DNA of 64,000 nt. Source: Rhizobium sp. BT03 (GTDB lineage Bacteria; Pseudomonadota; Alphaproteobacteria; Rhizobiales; Rhizobiaceae). Every line of letters starts with the position of its first letter. Position 1 is the first letter of the stretch. Both the position numbers and the translations under genes were made by a program. Below, piece by piece: positions 1-8,891 of this stretch. The stretch covers positions 1,922,001 to 1,986,000 of the forward strand of contig NZ_CP125640.1 of assembly GCF_030053155.1 (NCBI RefSeq), written 5' to 3'. Below the pieces are notes generated by a model. The model had not been told where the DNA came from, made no database searches, and saw nothing but the letters and a program-made list of their open reading frames with translations.

Positions 1-86
1 TCGATCCCCCGTTTTCGGGAGGACGGCTCGTGCGTGCGTCGGCGATCGACAGCCATGCCAGAACATTTCCTTCACGGAGTTGGGTT

Positions 87-2003
87 TTGAACAGCAAAGT
101 TTCGTTCTCTGCGGCATCCAGAGATTACCAGGCGGGCCGCTACACACAGTCCTTGGCGACGCTCAACCAGCTCATGGATATCCAGCAGGACGCCAAGACC
201 TACGCGCTGCTGGCCAAGAACCTCGTGCAGCTCGGCTTCAAGGCTGATGCCGCGAAAGCCTATGGCCTGGCCGGCAACTGCGAAGGGCCGAACGCCTACG
301 AATACCAGAAACAGGCTGCCAAGCTGCACTATGAGATCGGCAACGAGGATGATGCTCTGCTGATCGCCATGCGAAACCTCGCCAAGGCACAGGACGACGC
401 GGAACTCGCTTTCATCATCACCGCGATCTATCTGAAGCGCCAGCAGCGGGATATCATTCGCCCGTTCAAGACGGTGCTGTCACAGAGTTCCAATCCCGAT
501 CATATGCGCCTGGCAGCCCTGCAGCTGAGCGACGATCTGAACGACGCAACCAACCAGAGCCTCTCGCGCAACCTCTTCAAGCGGTTTCCAGGCAATCTCG
601 CATTCCGTTTCCTGCATCTGGTTTTCGCCCGCGAATTCAATGAGTTCGAAGAGGCCAGCAAACATCAGGCGGTGATCGACGCTGCACTGGCAAAGGGCGA
701 TGTCGAGATCCTGCGCAAGGACAACCCGTTCTATCATCTGCACTGGTGCGGCAACGAGGATTTCAACCGCTATGCCACGATCGGCACCACCCCTCTCAAC
801 CCGGAACGGGTGGCCTTCCGCCGCAACCAGCCGCACACATGGTCGAACAAGATCCGGATCGGCTACATGTCGTCGGACTTCTGGGATCGCCACGCGACGA
901 TGAAACTCCTGCAGCGCATCCTCGAACTGCACGACAAGGACCGGTTCGAGGTGACGCTGTTCTGCCATACGGGTCCGGAATACCTGAAGCATAATGTTAC
1001 CGATCGCAGCCGCTGGGGCCGGATCGTCGACGTTCACGGCTTCTCCGACCAGGCGGTTCTGGCAGTCGTGCGTGAGCATAATATCGACATCATGGTCGAC
1101 CTGAAGGGCCATACGTCAGGCAGCCGCGCGGCGGCCTTCAACATGCCGCTGGCACCGGTACATGTCGGCTGGCTCGGTTTCCCCGGCAGCACGGTCAATG
1201 TCGATCTCGACTACGTCATCGGCGACCATTCGGTATTGCCCGAGGCGGCCAAGCCCTTCTACCACGAGAAATTCTGCCGGCTGCCGGAGAGCTATCAGCC
1301 GAACGACCCGATGCACCGCCCGACGCCGCGCCCCGTCACCCGCGAGCAGCTCGGCCTGCCGGAAGAGGCCTTCATCTTCGCCTCGTTCAACGGCAACCGC
1401 AAGATCACGCCTGAGGTCGTCAACAGTTGGTGCCGGATCCTCAAACGGGCGCCGAACAGCGTGCTCTGGCTGATGGCGAACACGCCGCGCAACCAGGCGA
1501 ACCTGTTGAAGCACTTCCAGACGGCAGGCATTTCGCCCAAGCGCATCATCTTCTGCCCGCGCGCGCCCTACGAACAACATATCGACCGTCAGCAGGCGGC
1601 CGACCTCGGCATCGATACCTTCCCCGTCAACGGCCACACGACCACCTCGGAGCAGCTCTGGGGCGGCCTGCCGGTTCTGACCGTCAAGGGCACCAACTTC
1701 GCCTCACGCGTCAGCGAGAGCCTGCTGCGGGCCATCGACCTGCCCGACCTCGTCGCAAGCGACCTGCAGGCCTACGAGGATCTCGCCGTCGAACTGGCGC
1801 AGAATCCCGGACGGATCGCGCAGTACAAGGCGCATCTGAAAGAGAAGCGCTATATCGCGCCGCTCTTCGACGCCGAACGTTTCTGCAATCATCTGGAACA
1901 GGCCTACGAAATCATGGCCGAGCGCGCCAAACAGCATCTCGAACCCGAGCACATGGACATTGCGGCGCTGCCGCCGCGCACGGCGCCGTTCGCGGCTGAG
2001 TGA
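87..2003 (+). CDS. TPR-containing OGT-like (GT41) glycosyltransferase
   Basis: Predicted cytoplasmic O-linked glycosyltransferase of the SPINDLY/OGT type (GT41), 638 residues. The N-terminal third is helical and TPR-like (repeated Ala/Leu/Tyr helices), followed by the two-lobed catalytic part: a block around GYMSSDFWDRHAT, then VDLKGHTSGSR and HVGWLGFPGST, and near the C-terminus FPVNGHTTTSEQLWGGLPVLT, all typical of GT41 enzymes. I chose the TTG at 87 because GGAG lies 7 bases upstream; a GTG at 30 in frame has weaker context. It is convergent with the flagellar operon ending in fliP and shares a terminator with it. Rhizobial flagellins are often glycosylated, so flagellin or another flagellar protein is a reasonable substrate, but that is inference from position only. 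Confidence 0.8.
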   Translation: MNSKVSFSAASRDYQAGRYTQSLATLNQLMDIQQDAKTYALLAKNLVQLGFKADAAKAYGLAGNCEGPNAYEYQKQAAKLHYEIGNEDDALLIAMRNLAKAQDDAELAFIITAIYLKRQQRDIIRPFKTVLSQSSNPDHMRLAALQLSDDLNDATNQSLSRNLFKRFPGNLAFRFLHLVFAREFNEFEEASKHQAVIDAALAKGDVEILRKDNPFYHLHWCGNEDFNRYATIGTTPLNPERVAFRRNQPHTWSNKIRIGYMSSDFWDRHATMKLLQRILELHDKDRFEVTLFCHTGPEYLKHNVTDRSRWGRIVDVHGFSDQAVLAVVREHNIDIMVDLKGHTSGSRAAAFNMPLAPVHVGWLGFPGSTVNVDLDYVIGDHSVLPEAAKPFYHEKFCRLPESYQPNDPMHRPTPRPVTREQLGLPEEAFIFASFNGNRKITPEVVNSWCRILKRAPNSVLWLMANTPRNQANLLKHFQTAGISPKRIIFCPRAPYEQHIDRQQAADLGIDTFPVNGHTTTSEQLWGGLPVLTVKGTNFASRVSESLLRAIDLPDLVASDLQAYEDLAVELAQNPGRIAQYKAHLKEKRYIAPLFDAERFCNHLEQAYEIMAERAKQHLEPEHMDIAALPPRTAPFAAE

Positions 2004-2020
2004 GCTTTTCAATCGCCATG

Positions 2021-2052
2021 AAAACCCCGCCGGAGCGATCCGGCGGGGTTTT
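2021..2052. terminator. Bidirectional rho-independent terminator
   Basis: AAAACCCCGCCGGA and TCCGGCGGGGTTTT form a near-perfect GC-rich stem with A-rich and T-rich flanks. It lies between the convergent glycosyltransferase and fliP genes and can serve both. Confidence 0.85.
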
Positions 2053-2092
2053 CTCGTTGGCGAACAGAGGCGAATAAATGCGCGGCGGCCGG

Positions 2093-2830
2093 TCAGTTGA
2101 ACGAGCGCACCAGACTGCCGACGAGCAGGTTCCAGCCGTCGATCAGCACGAAGAAGAGAATCTTGAAAGGCAGCGAGATCGAGGTGGGCGGCAGCATCAT
2201 CATGCCCATCGCCATGGTAATCGTGGCGACGATGAGGTCGATAACGAGGAACGGCAGCACGACGAGGAAGCCGATCTCGAAGCCGCGGCGGATCTCGGAA
2301 ATCATGAAGGCCGGGATCAGCACGCGGTAGTCGATCGGACCTGATGTCTGGATATTCTGCCCGCGTTCGCGCGCCAGATCGACGAAAAGCGCCAGATCCT
2401 TGTCGCGGGTATTGGCCGCCATGAAGGTTCGGAAGGGTTCGGCGATGCGCTGGACGGCCTCGGTCTCGTTGATCTGGTTTGCCAGCAGCGGCTGCACACC
2501 GTTCTGCCAGGACTGATCGAAGGTCGGCGACATGACGTAGAAGGTCATGAACAGCGACAGCGACAGGAGGATCATGTTGGAGGGAGTCGAGGAGAGGCCC
2601 ATGCCCGAACGCAGGATCGAGAAGGCGATGACGAAGCGCGGGAAGCTCGTCACCATGATCAGGATGCCCGGCGCGACCGAAAGAATGGTCAGCAGGCCGA
2701 ATGTGCGGATGATCCAGGCGGCGACGGAGCCATCGACCGGCACGTTCAACAAGTCAGTCGGCAGCTGCTGTGCCACCGCCAGTTCCGGTACCGCCATCAT
2801 GGCGGCAAGGAAAACTATGAGACGAATCAT
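2093..2830 (-). CDS. fliP: Flagellar export apparatus protein FliP
   Basis: Core membrane component of the flagellar type III export gate, forming the FliP/FliQ/FliR pore. 245 residues, the usual size. A cleavable-looking signal peptide (first 21 residues, ending AVA-QQ) is followed by the family signature LSVAPGILIMVTSFPRF and by several hydrophobic segments, including a C-terminal pair. It is the last gene of the minus-strand flgB operon, and its ATG overlaps the stop of fliL by four bases, so translation is probably coupled. FliQ and FliR are not in the window. Confidence 0.97.
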   Translation of the reverse strand: MIRLIVFLAAMMAVPELAVAQQLPTDLLNVPVDGSVAAWIIRTFGLLTILSVAPGILIMVTSFPRFVIAFSILRSGMGLSSTPSNMILLSLSLFMTFYVMSPTFDQSWQNGVQPLLANQINETEAVQRIAEPFRTFMAANTRDKDLALFVDLARERGQNIQTSGPIDYRVLIPAFMISEIRRGFEIGFLVVLPFLVIDLIVATITMAMGMMMLPPTSISLPFKILFFVLIDGWNLLVGSLVRSFN

Positions 2831-3333
2831 TCGATGACAAATGTCCTGAACATGACCTTCGATACCCGCCCTTGCGAGCGAAGGTCAACACGTTCCTGTA
2901 TGTCATCCTTGAGATATTGAAAGCCCCGCGGCCCCTCGATCTGCTGAAGGGAAACGGTCCTGATATAAGCGAGGATATCCTGGTGAATATCCTCGGAAAC
3001 CTTGACATCCGGCGGCCCGTTGAACAGCAGCGCGACCTCGAGTCGGACCCAGTTTTCCGAGGGGTAAGCGAGGTTCGAGGTGATCGGCTCGAGCTGGACG
3101 ACGTTGTTGGCCTCGGTCGAGATATGGGCCAGGCCCTCCTCGGCCTTTTTCTTGGCCTCGGCGTCCTTGGCCTGCTCGGCCTCCTTGGCGCCCTTGATGT
3201 TGGGCGCGACGATCGTACCGACCGCCCAGCCGCCGCCGGCGCCGAGCAGCGTCAGGACGGCGATGCCGATGATCGTCATCAGCGTGGCGGATTTCTTCTT
3301 CGGTTGACCTGCGCTTGCGTCTGACTCTGCCAT
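2827..3333 (-). CDS. fliL: Flagellar basal body-associated protein FliL
   Basis: Single-pass inner-membrane protein that surrounds the stator units and affects motor torque. 168 residues: short polar cytoplasmic N-terminus with KKK, one membrane segment at about residues 18-42, a charged Glu/Lys/Ala linker, then the periplasmic FliL domain ending RVSKVMFRTFVIE. It sits 12 bases after flgH and overlaps fliP by four bases. Confidence 0.95.
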   Translation of the reverse strand: MAESDASAGQPKKKSATLMTIIGIAVLTLLGAGGGWAVGTIVAPNIKGAKEAEQAKDAEAKKKAEEGLAHISTEANNVVQLEPITSNLAYPSENWVRLEVALLFNGPPDVKVSEDIHQDILAYIRTVSLQQIEGPRGFQYLKDDIQERVDLRSQGRVSKVMFRTFVIE

Positions 3334-3345
3334 CGTCGTTCAGCC

Positions 3346-4062
3346 TCAAAGCGGCGAGAAAAGATCGACGGCCTGTTGGCCGCGCGGAGGCTGCTGCACT
3401 TCCATCAGGCGGCCGCGGCCACCGTAGGAGATGCGGGCTTCGGCGATCTTGTCGTAAGAGATCTGGTTGTCGGCATTGACGTCCTGCGGACGAACGATAC
3501 CGGCGACGTTCAGGATACGCAGTTCCTGGTTCAGTCGAACTTCCTGCGAGCCCGATATCACGAGGTTGCCGTTTTCGAGAATGCCGGTGACGACGGCGGC
3601 GACCAGAAGGGTGATCTTGTCGGTGCGCTCGATCTTGCCCTTGCCGTCGGTGCTGGTGTCGGAGCCGTAGGTCAGGTCGGTCTTGGACTCCGGCGTCCAG
3701 CCGAAGATCTGGGCGTTGACGTCCCAGTTCATGCCGCTCGAATTCGTGCGGCTGCGGTTGGTCTCGTTGTCGAAGGAGGCCTTGTCGTTGATCTGGATGT
3801 CGACGGTCAGGATGTCGCCGACGTTGAGCGCGCGCGCGTCCTTGAAGAGGGCCGCCTGCGAATCGCTCCACAGCGAATACCCCTGCGCCACCGCGCGCGG
3901 CTGCTTCGGATAAAGCGCCATCTGCGGCGTCTGGCCATAGGCCAGGCCGCTGCCGATCGGGCTCATGGCGGGCGCGCGGCCGATCTCGCTGACTGCCGTC
4001 GGAGACTGGCAGCCTGCAAGGAGTGCGAGGGCGGCGATCGCGGCCGGGAAACGCATATTCAT
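3346..4062 (-). CDS. flgH: Flagellar L-ring lipoprotein FlgH
   Basis: Outer-membrane L-ring protein of the flagellar bushing. 238 residues with a lipoprotein signal peptide whose lipobox is LLAG-C, placing the lipidated cysteine at residue 18. The domain shows the FlgH pattern SLWSDSQAALFKDARALNVGDILTV and, near the end, VAGIVRPQDVNADNQISYDKIAEARISYGGRG. Start overlaps motE by four bases (ATGA). Confidence 0.96.
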   Translation of the reverse strand: MNMRFPAAIAALALLAGCQSPTAVSEIGRAPAMSPIGSGLAYGQTPQMALYPKQPRAVAQGYSLWSDSQAALFKDARALNVGDILTVDIQINDKASFDNETNRSRTNSSGMNWDVNAQIFGWTPESKTDLTYGSDTSTDGKGKIERTDKITLLVAAVVTGILENGNLVISGSQEVRLNQELRILNVAGIVRPQDVNADNQISYDKIAEARISYGGRGRLMEVQQPPRGQQAVDLFSPL

Positions 4063-4598
4063 GAAGGATCCTTCGACGTATTGGGATCGGACGCACTGGC
4101 GATGACGCTGGCGATGGCCGCGGCCTTCTTCGCGTCCATTTCGTTGAGGATGAGGCTCGACTGACGCGGTCCGAGCCGCATGATCACGGCGGAGGCCACC
4201 TCGATGTTCATATCCTGCAACTGGAGTGCCGCGGCATCCGGCTTCATCTTCTTGTAGATCTCGGTGAGGCCGGCTTCGGCCTGCTTCAGGAAATCGTCGC
4301 GCCGCTTTAGCCAGTCCTGGTATTCGGCCTTACGCTTGTCCATCTCCGCCACGCGGGCGTCGATGTCGGCGCGAAGCTTTTCCAGTTCCTGCTTCTGCAG
4401 CAGGTAGCGCTGGTCGCGGGCGGGGTCGGCGATGTTGGTGCAGAACTGCTTGACCTCGTCCTCAGAGGTAATGTCGCCCGCCGGCGCATGCTCCTGCGCA
4501 AAGGCGCCCGGGATCGACAGAAGGACCAGGCCTGCTGCCGGCAGCGCCAGCCGGCGCAGCAATTGCAGGACCGTCATGTCTTTGATGATCTTTATCAT
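4059..4598 (-). CDS. motE: Periplasmic motility chaperone MotE
   Basis: In Sinorhizobium meliloti MotE is a periplasmic chaperone needed for folding and stability of MotC, a rhizobium-specific motor protein. This 179-residue product has a signal peptide ending near AFA-QEH, a long charged coiled coil at about residues 55-115, and a C-terminal MgtE-N-like helical domain (QDMNIEVASAVIMRLGPR). It is embedded by four-base overlaps between flgI and flgH. MotB, MotC and MotD are not in the window. Confidence 0.88.
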   Translation of the reverse strand: MIKIIKDMTVLQLLRRLALPAAGLVLLSIPGAFAQEHAPAGDITSEDEVKQFCTNIADPARDQRYLLQKQELEKLRADIDARVAEMDKRKAEYQDWLKRRDDFLKQAEAGLTEIYKKMKPDAAALQLQDMNIEVASAVIMRLGPRQSSLILNEMDAKKAAAIASVIASASDPNTSKDPS

Positions 4599-5716
4599 TG
4601 CAGCACAAGCTCCGCCTGCAGGGCGCCCGCCGACTTGATGCCCTGGAGAATGGCGATGATGCCATCCGGTTTCACGCCGATATTGTTGAGGCCGGCGACG
4701 AGGGTCCTGAGGTCGGGACCGTCGATGATCGCGACGCGCCCGCCGGTCTGCTCGGCCGCGATGTCGGTCTGCGGCTGGACCGCGGTCCGGCCGCGCGAGA
4801 AGGGTTCGGGCTGGATGATCTGCGGCGTCTCGGTGACCTGCACCGTCAGGGTGCCGTAGCTGACGGCGACTGGCGAGACGCGGACATCCGAGCCGATGAC
4901 GATCGTTCCGGTGCGCTCGTTGATGACGACCTTGGCCGGCGTATCGGTTTCGACGATGAGATTTTCGATGTCGGCCATCAGCCGGGTGAGATCGGCCTGG
5001 CGCGGCTTCTGGATCACCACTTCCTGCGAATCCTTGGCTTCGGCGACCGGGCCGCCGAAACGGGCCGAGGCATAACCGTTGACGATGTCGGCGATGCGGA
5101 TCGCCGTCGAGAAGTCAGGGTTGCGCAGCTGCAGGACGAGATTGACCGAGTCCTTGAAGCGGGACGGCAGTTCCCGTTCGATGATGGCGCCGCCGGGCAC
5201 GCGGCCGGCGGTGGTCACACCTTCGGTCACGGTCGCAGCCTGGCCCTGGGCCTGGAAGCCGGTGACGATGGCCGCGCCTTGCGCGACGGCGTAGATCTGG
5301 CCGTCGGCGCCGGAAAGCGAGGTCATGACGAGCGTGCCGCCGCGCAGCGACGTCGCGTCGCCGAGCGAGCTCACCGTCACGTCGATGCGGCTGCCGGGGC
5401 TTGCGAAGGGCGGCAGGTTGGCGGTGACCATGACGGCCGCCGTGTTCTTGGCGTTGGACTGACCGCCCTGCGTCGAGATGCCGAGATTCTGCAGCATCGC
5501 CCGCATCGACTGCTCGGTGAAAGGCGAGGCGCGGAAGCCGTCGCCGGTTCCCTGCAGGCCGACGATCAGGCCATAACCGATCAACTGGTTGTCGCGGCCG
5601 GCCTGAAGGGAGGCGATATCCTTGATGCGGGAGGTCAGCGCCCAGGCGGGCGCGACGTCGGCCAGGCTCATGGCGAGAACCGCGACAAGGGTCAAGAACC
5701 GGAAGAACAATTTCAT
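4595..5716 (-). CDS. flgI: Flagellar P-ring protein FlgI
   Basis: Periplasmic P-ring subunit around the flagellar rod. 373 residues, normal family length. Signal peptide of about 26 residues is followed directly by the diagnostic SRIKDIASLQAGRDNQLIGYGLIVGL and GTGDGF motifs. It overlaps flgA by four bases; FlgA is its assembly chaperone, so the adjacency fits function. Confidence 0.97.
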   Translation of the reverse strand: MKLFFRFLTLVAVLAMSLADVAPAWALTSRIKDIASLQAGRDNQLIGYGLIVGLQGTGDGFRASPFTEQSMRAMLQNLGISTQGGQSNAKNTAAVMVTANLPPFASPGSRIDVTVSSLGDATSLRGGTLVMTSLSGADGQIYAVAQGAAIVTGFQAQGQAATVTEGVTTAGRVPGGAIIERELPSRFKDSVNLVLQLRNPDFSTAIRIADIVNGYASARFGGPVAEAKDSQEVVIQKPRQADLTRLMADIENLIVETDTPAKVVINERTGTIVIGSDVRVSPVAVSYGTLTVQVTETPQIIQPEPFSRGRTAVQPQTDIAAEQTGGRVAIIDGPDLRTLVAGLNNIGVKPDGIIAILQGIKSAGALQAELVLQ

Positions 5717-6195
5717 TTTGCCCTCACATGGACCGTGCCGTCCGCAAGCACCGTGCCGCTGACGATGACGCCGGAATCCATATTGCGCGCGCGGATCAGC
5801 TGGCCGGTGGCACCGTCTTCGAGCGGCGAGCCGGCGGCTGATATGGTCATCGCACCGAGCGAGAAGACGAGGCGGATCGAAGATCCGCGTGTTACCGTAT
5901 AGGGCTCACGCAGACCTGAAACCGAAATCGTGCGGCCCGGCAGCAAGGTGCGCTTGGAGACCAGGCCTTCGACCTGGGAAATGGATTTGGCGAAATCGCC
6001 GGCGAGGTTGGGGTTGGTGACCTCGACCTCCTGAAGCTGGCTGGCCGACAATGTGTCGCCGGGGTAGATGATCGTCGTCGGGACGACGGCATAACCCATG
6101 CCGGCGTCCACGTCCGCGGGCGAGAAAATGCCCGCGACTGCGATCGTGGCTGCCGCCACCCATCCTGGGATGTGTCCTGCCCGGCAAAACATCAT
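5713..6195 (-). CDS. flgA: P-ring assembly chaperone FlgA
   Basis: Periplasmic chaperone for P-ring formation. 160 residues: signal peptide (hydrophobic residues 12-25, cleavage near DVDA) and a SAF-type domain with STIIYPGDTL-like and LLPGRTISVSGLREP segments, ending GTVLADGTVHVRAK. A clear Shine-Dalgarno GGAAGGG lies before the double ATG at 6195, 16 bases after flgG. Confidence 0.93.
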   Translation of the reverse strand: MMFCRAGHIPGWVAAATIAVAGIFSPADVDAGMGYAVVPTTIIYPGDTLSASQLQEVEVTNPNLAGDFAKSISQVEGLVSKRTLLPGRTISVSGLREPYTVTRGSSIRLVFSLGAMTISAAGSPLEDGATGQLIRARNMDSGVIVSGTVLADGTVHVRAK

Positions 6196-6211
6196 GTTTC
6201 GGCCCTTCCCT

Positions 6212-7000
6212 TTACTTCAGGTTCTTGCTGACGATGGAGGCCATTTCATCAGCGGTGGTGATCACCTTGGAATTCATTTCGTAAGCGCGCTGGGCCGAGA
6301 TCAGCTCGGTGATTTCCTTCACCGGGTCGACGTTCGAGGCTTCCAGATAACCCTGCTTCATATAGGCGAAACCTTCCTCGTCAGGATTGCCGACGACGGC
6401 TTCGCCGGAGGCAGCCGTTTCCTGGAAGAGATTGTCGCCGATCGGCTGGAGGCCGGCCTCGTTGACGAAGTCGGCAAGGGTCAGCTGGCCGAGCACGGTC
6501 GCGTCCGTCGCACCCGGCAATTTGGCCGAAACCTGGCCGGAGCGGCTGATCGTCAGCTCGGTCGAGCCCGTCGGAATGGTGATGCCGGGCATGACCTCGT
6601 AGCCGTCGATGGTGACGAGCTGGCCCTGGTCGTTTTTGTTGAAGGCGCCGGCACGGCTGTAGAGCGTCGTCCCGTCGGTCGACTGGATCTGGAAAAAGCC
6701 CTTGCCGATCAGCGCCACGTCGAGATCGTTGCCCGTCTGGGTCAGTTCGCCCTGCAGATGCAGGTTGCGGACCGCCGACGTCTGGACGCCGAGGCCGATA
6801 TTGGCACCTTCGGGAACGACGGCCTGGTTGGCGCGGTTGGCGACACCCTTGGCGCGTTCGGTCTGATAGAGAAGATCGGAGAATTCGGCGCGCGCGCGCT
6901 TGAAACCCGTCGTATTGATGTTGGCGATGTTGTTCGCGATGACTTCCAGATTGGTCTGCTGGGCATCCATGCCCGTTGCTGCAATGGCGAGCGCTCTCAT
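6212..7000 (-). CDS. flgG: Flagellar distal rod protein FlgG
   Basis: Distal rod subunit. 262 residues, the canonical length. N-terminal rod/hook motif [17 protein letters not shown] near residue 24 and the conserved C-terminal helix [25 protein letters not shown]. It lies in the rod-gene run fliE-flgG-flgA. Confidence 0.97.
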   Translation of the reverse strand: MRALAIAATGMDAQQTNLEVIANNIANINTTGFKRARAEFSDLLYQTERAKGVANRANQAVVPEGANIGLGVQTSAVRNLHLQGELTQTGNDLDVALIGKGFFQIQSTDGTTLYSRAGAFNKNDQGQLVTIDGYEVMPGITIPTGSTELTISRSGQVSAKLPGATDATVLGQLTLADFVNEAGLQPIGDNLFQETAASGEAVVGNPDEEGFAYMKQGYLEASNVDPVKEITELISAQRAYEMNSKVITTADEMASIVSKNLK

Positions 7001-7019
7001 GTGTTCGTCCTCAAATCAG

Positions 7020-7361
7020 TTACATCTGCATCTTGGTGACTTCGAGAAAGGCCGAAACGACCTTGTCGCGGATGGCGATCGCCGTCTGCAGCGTCTGCTC
7101 GGCCTGGAGCATGGAATCGACGACTTCACGCGTCGTCGCCGTGCCCTTGATCCCGGCAAAGGACATGCTTTCCGCACCCTTCAGGCTGGTGACCGCGTCG
7201 TTTGCCATATTGCCCATGACGGAGGCGAAGCTCACGCCGTTGGCCGCACCTGCAGTACCCGGCATGGTGGCCGCGGACGACGAGGCGGAATTTTCGGTGT
7301 CGACGGCGCCGAGCGCGCGGGTCATCGAAAGATTGCTGACATTCTGGACGCTGTTGATCAT
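7020..7361 (-). CDS. fliE: Flagellar hook-basal body protein FliE
   Basis: Junction protein between the MS ring and the proximal rod. 113 residues. The C-terminal half carries the FliE pattern TTREVVDSMLQAEQTLQTAIAIRDKVVSAFLEVTKMQM; the N-terminal part is Ala/Ser/Gly-rich and variable, as in other alphaproteobacteria. It starts two bases after the stop of flgC. Confidence 0.95.
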   Translation of the reverse strand: MINSVQNVSNLSMTRALGAVDTENSASSSAATMPGTAGAANGVSFASVMGNMANDAVTSLKGAESMSFAGIKGTATTREVVDSMLQAEQTLQTAIAIRDKVVSAFLEVTKMQM

Positions 7362-7363
7362 TA

Positions 7364-7780
7364 TTATTGGCTCTTCAGGAGATCGATCGTGGAGGAGATG
7401 AGATCGCGGGTCTGCTTGATGGTCTGCAGATTGGCGTCATAGGAGCGGTTGGCTTCGCGCATGTCGGCCATCTCGACCAGAATGTTGACGTTCGGCAGCT
7501 TGACGACGCCCTTCTGATCCGCAGCCGGATTGCTGGGGTCGAATTCGGTGCTGAAGTCACCGTCGTCGACGCCGACCTTCTTGACGTCGACGGTCTCGAC
7601 GCCGCTGACGCGATCCATCTGCTGGCCGAAAGTGATCGTCTTGCGGCGATAGGGGTCGGCACCAGGTGTGTCGCCGGTCGAGCGGGCGTTGGCGATGTTT
7701 TCCGAAACGATGCGCAGGCGCGTCGACTGCGCCTCGAGCCCGGAACCGGCGATTTTCATTGCTGCAGAAAGCGGATCCAT
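7364..7780 (-). CDS. flgC: Flagellar proximal rod protein FlgC
   Basis: Proximal rod subunit, 138 residues. Shows the rod motif [15 protein letters not shown] and the C-terminal heptad helix [29 protein letters not shown]. Tight spacing to flgB (5 bases) and fliE (2 bases) indicates co-transcription. Confidence 0.96.
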   Translation of the reverse strand: MDPLSAAMKIAGSGLEAQSTRLRIVSENIANARSTGDTPGADPYRRKTITFGQQMDRVSGVETVDVKKVGVDDGDFSTEFDPSNPAADQKGVVKLPNVNILVEMADMREANRSYDANLQTIKQTRDLISSTIDLLKSQ

Positions 7781-7785
7781 GGCTT

Positions 7786-8178
7786 TTACTTCCTGACGGT
7801 CATCAGCATCATGCGGTTGAAGGAACTGACCAGCGAGGTGTTCAGATCGTACTGGCGCTTGATATCGCCGGACTTGGAGAGCTCCTCGGCCAGGCCGACC
7901 GTGTTGCCGGATTCCTGGACGCCGATTTCCTGGTCGAGTGCGGCATCCTTGACGTCGATATCGCCGCTGGCGCTGAAATCATTGCCGCTTAGATGGGCCG
8001 GATTGGTGCGCGTCATGGTGATGTCGGATTTGTCGAGCACCGCGTCGAAGGGCGTGACGTCCTTGGCGCGGAACTTCGGGGTATTGGCATTCGCGATGTT
8101 GCCGGCAACGACCTGCTGACGGATCGTCAGCCATTCCGCCTGTCGCGAAGCCAAGTCGAAAAGTTGGATCGGTTGCAT
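7786..8178 (-). CDS. flgB: Flagellar proximal rod protein FlgB
   Basis: Proximal rod subunit, 130 residues, first gene of the flgB-C-fliE-flgG-A-I-motE-flgH-fliL-fliP operon. Contains the rod motif [22 protein letters not shown] and a C-terminal helix [31 protein letters not shown] precedes the ATG at good spacing. A terminator lies about 105 bases upstream, so a promoter is expected between 8179 and 8283. Confidence 0.95.
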   Translation of the reverse strand: MQPIQLFDLASRQAEWLTIRQQVVAGNIANANTPKFRAKDVTPFDAVLDKSDITMTRTNPAHLSGNDFSASGDIDVKDAALDQEIGVQESGNTVGLAEELSKSGDIKRQYDLNTSLVSSFNRMMLMTVRK

Positions 8179-8283
8179 GAGACTCTCCGTTTTTACTGTC
8201 CCGAACCTAGTGCGGTAATCTTGCGTGGGACTTACGGGAAATCAGGTTTAGAGGCGCTCTTCAGGGGTAGGCCCCGCGCACAA

Positions 8284-8307
8284 AAAACCGGGGCCCCGGC
8301 CGGTTTT
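8284..8307 (-). terminator. Rho-independent terminator upstream of flgB
   Basis: Read on the minus strand, AAAACCGG and CCGGTTTT arms enclose a GC-rich centre and are followed by a run of six T. It separates flgF-fliI-orf180 from the flgB operon and implies an independent promoter for flgB. Confidence 0.75.
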
Positions 8308-8346
8308 CGGCGGAGCCCCTGTTGCCTTCCGGTCTGGCCGGCAGGT

Positions 8347-8889
8347 TCAGTTGTTCTGGTAGGTTTCACCCTTGGAGGTGACGATCATCCACTTGCCCTC
8401 GCGCTGTTCGATTGTCGCAAGGCGGCTCTGGTCCGGCAGGATCGAGCCGACGCGTACCACATACATGCCGGAGGTATCCTCGATCAGCGCCCGGCCGTTG
8501 GAAACGTGCAGCAGGCGGAAGGACGACTTGCCGGGGAAGGGCTGATCCTCGAGGATGGGGCGGCCCTCACGCTCCTTGCCGAGGTCGGAGACCGTCGCCG
8601 TCGTCAGCGGATCGATCGGCGGCGCCTTCTTGTCCGGCTCGTTCTTGTTGACCATGGCAAGCGGCGAGACGCTGAAGACGTTGCGGGCCGGCCAATCCGG
8701 CAGTTCGCGCGAATTGTCGCTGGCGGCGACGTTGATGCCGAATTTGTCTTCGTTGAAGAACACGTACCAGGGGAAGAAGGCGGAGGCGCCGGCCAGCGCC
8801 AGGCCCGCAAAGGTCAGAAACCGATCCAGGCCGGCGGCCTTTCTGCGCTGCTTCGGGGAAGCGATGCGTTCATCGTCGAATTCAGCCAC
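8347..8889 (-). CDS. Conserved flagellar-cluster membrane protein, function unknown
   Basis: 180 residues with one membrane segment at about residues 24-44 (RFLTFAGLALAGASAFFPWYVFF) after a positively charged, cytoplasmic N-terminus. The remainder is predicted periplasmic: a Pro/Asp-rich linker, then a small beta-rich domain with RLLHVSNGRALIEDTSGMYVVRVG and EGKWMIVTSKG. I do not recognise a named family. It starts two bases after fliI stops and is followed by a terminator, so it is co-transcribed with flgF and fliI. A type II-like topology next to the export ATPase suggests an accessory role in flagellar assembly (inference). Confidence 0.82.
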   Translation of the reverse strand: MAEFDDERIASPKQRRKAAGLDRFLTFAGLALAGASAFFPWYVFFNEDKFGINVAASDNSRELPDWPARNVFSVSPLAMVNKNEPDKKAPPIDPLTTATVSDLGKEREGRPILEDQPFPGKSSFRLLHVSNGRALIEDTSGMYVVRVGSILPDQSRLATIEQREGKWMIVTSKGETYQNN

Positions 8890-8891
8890 GT

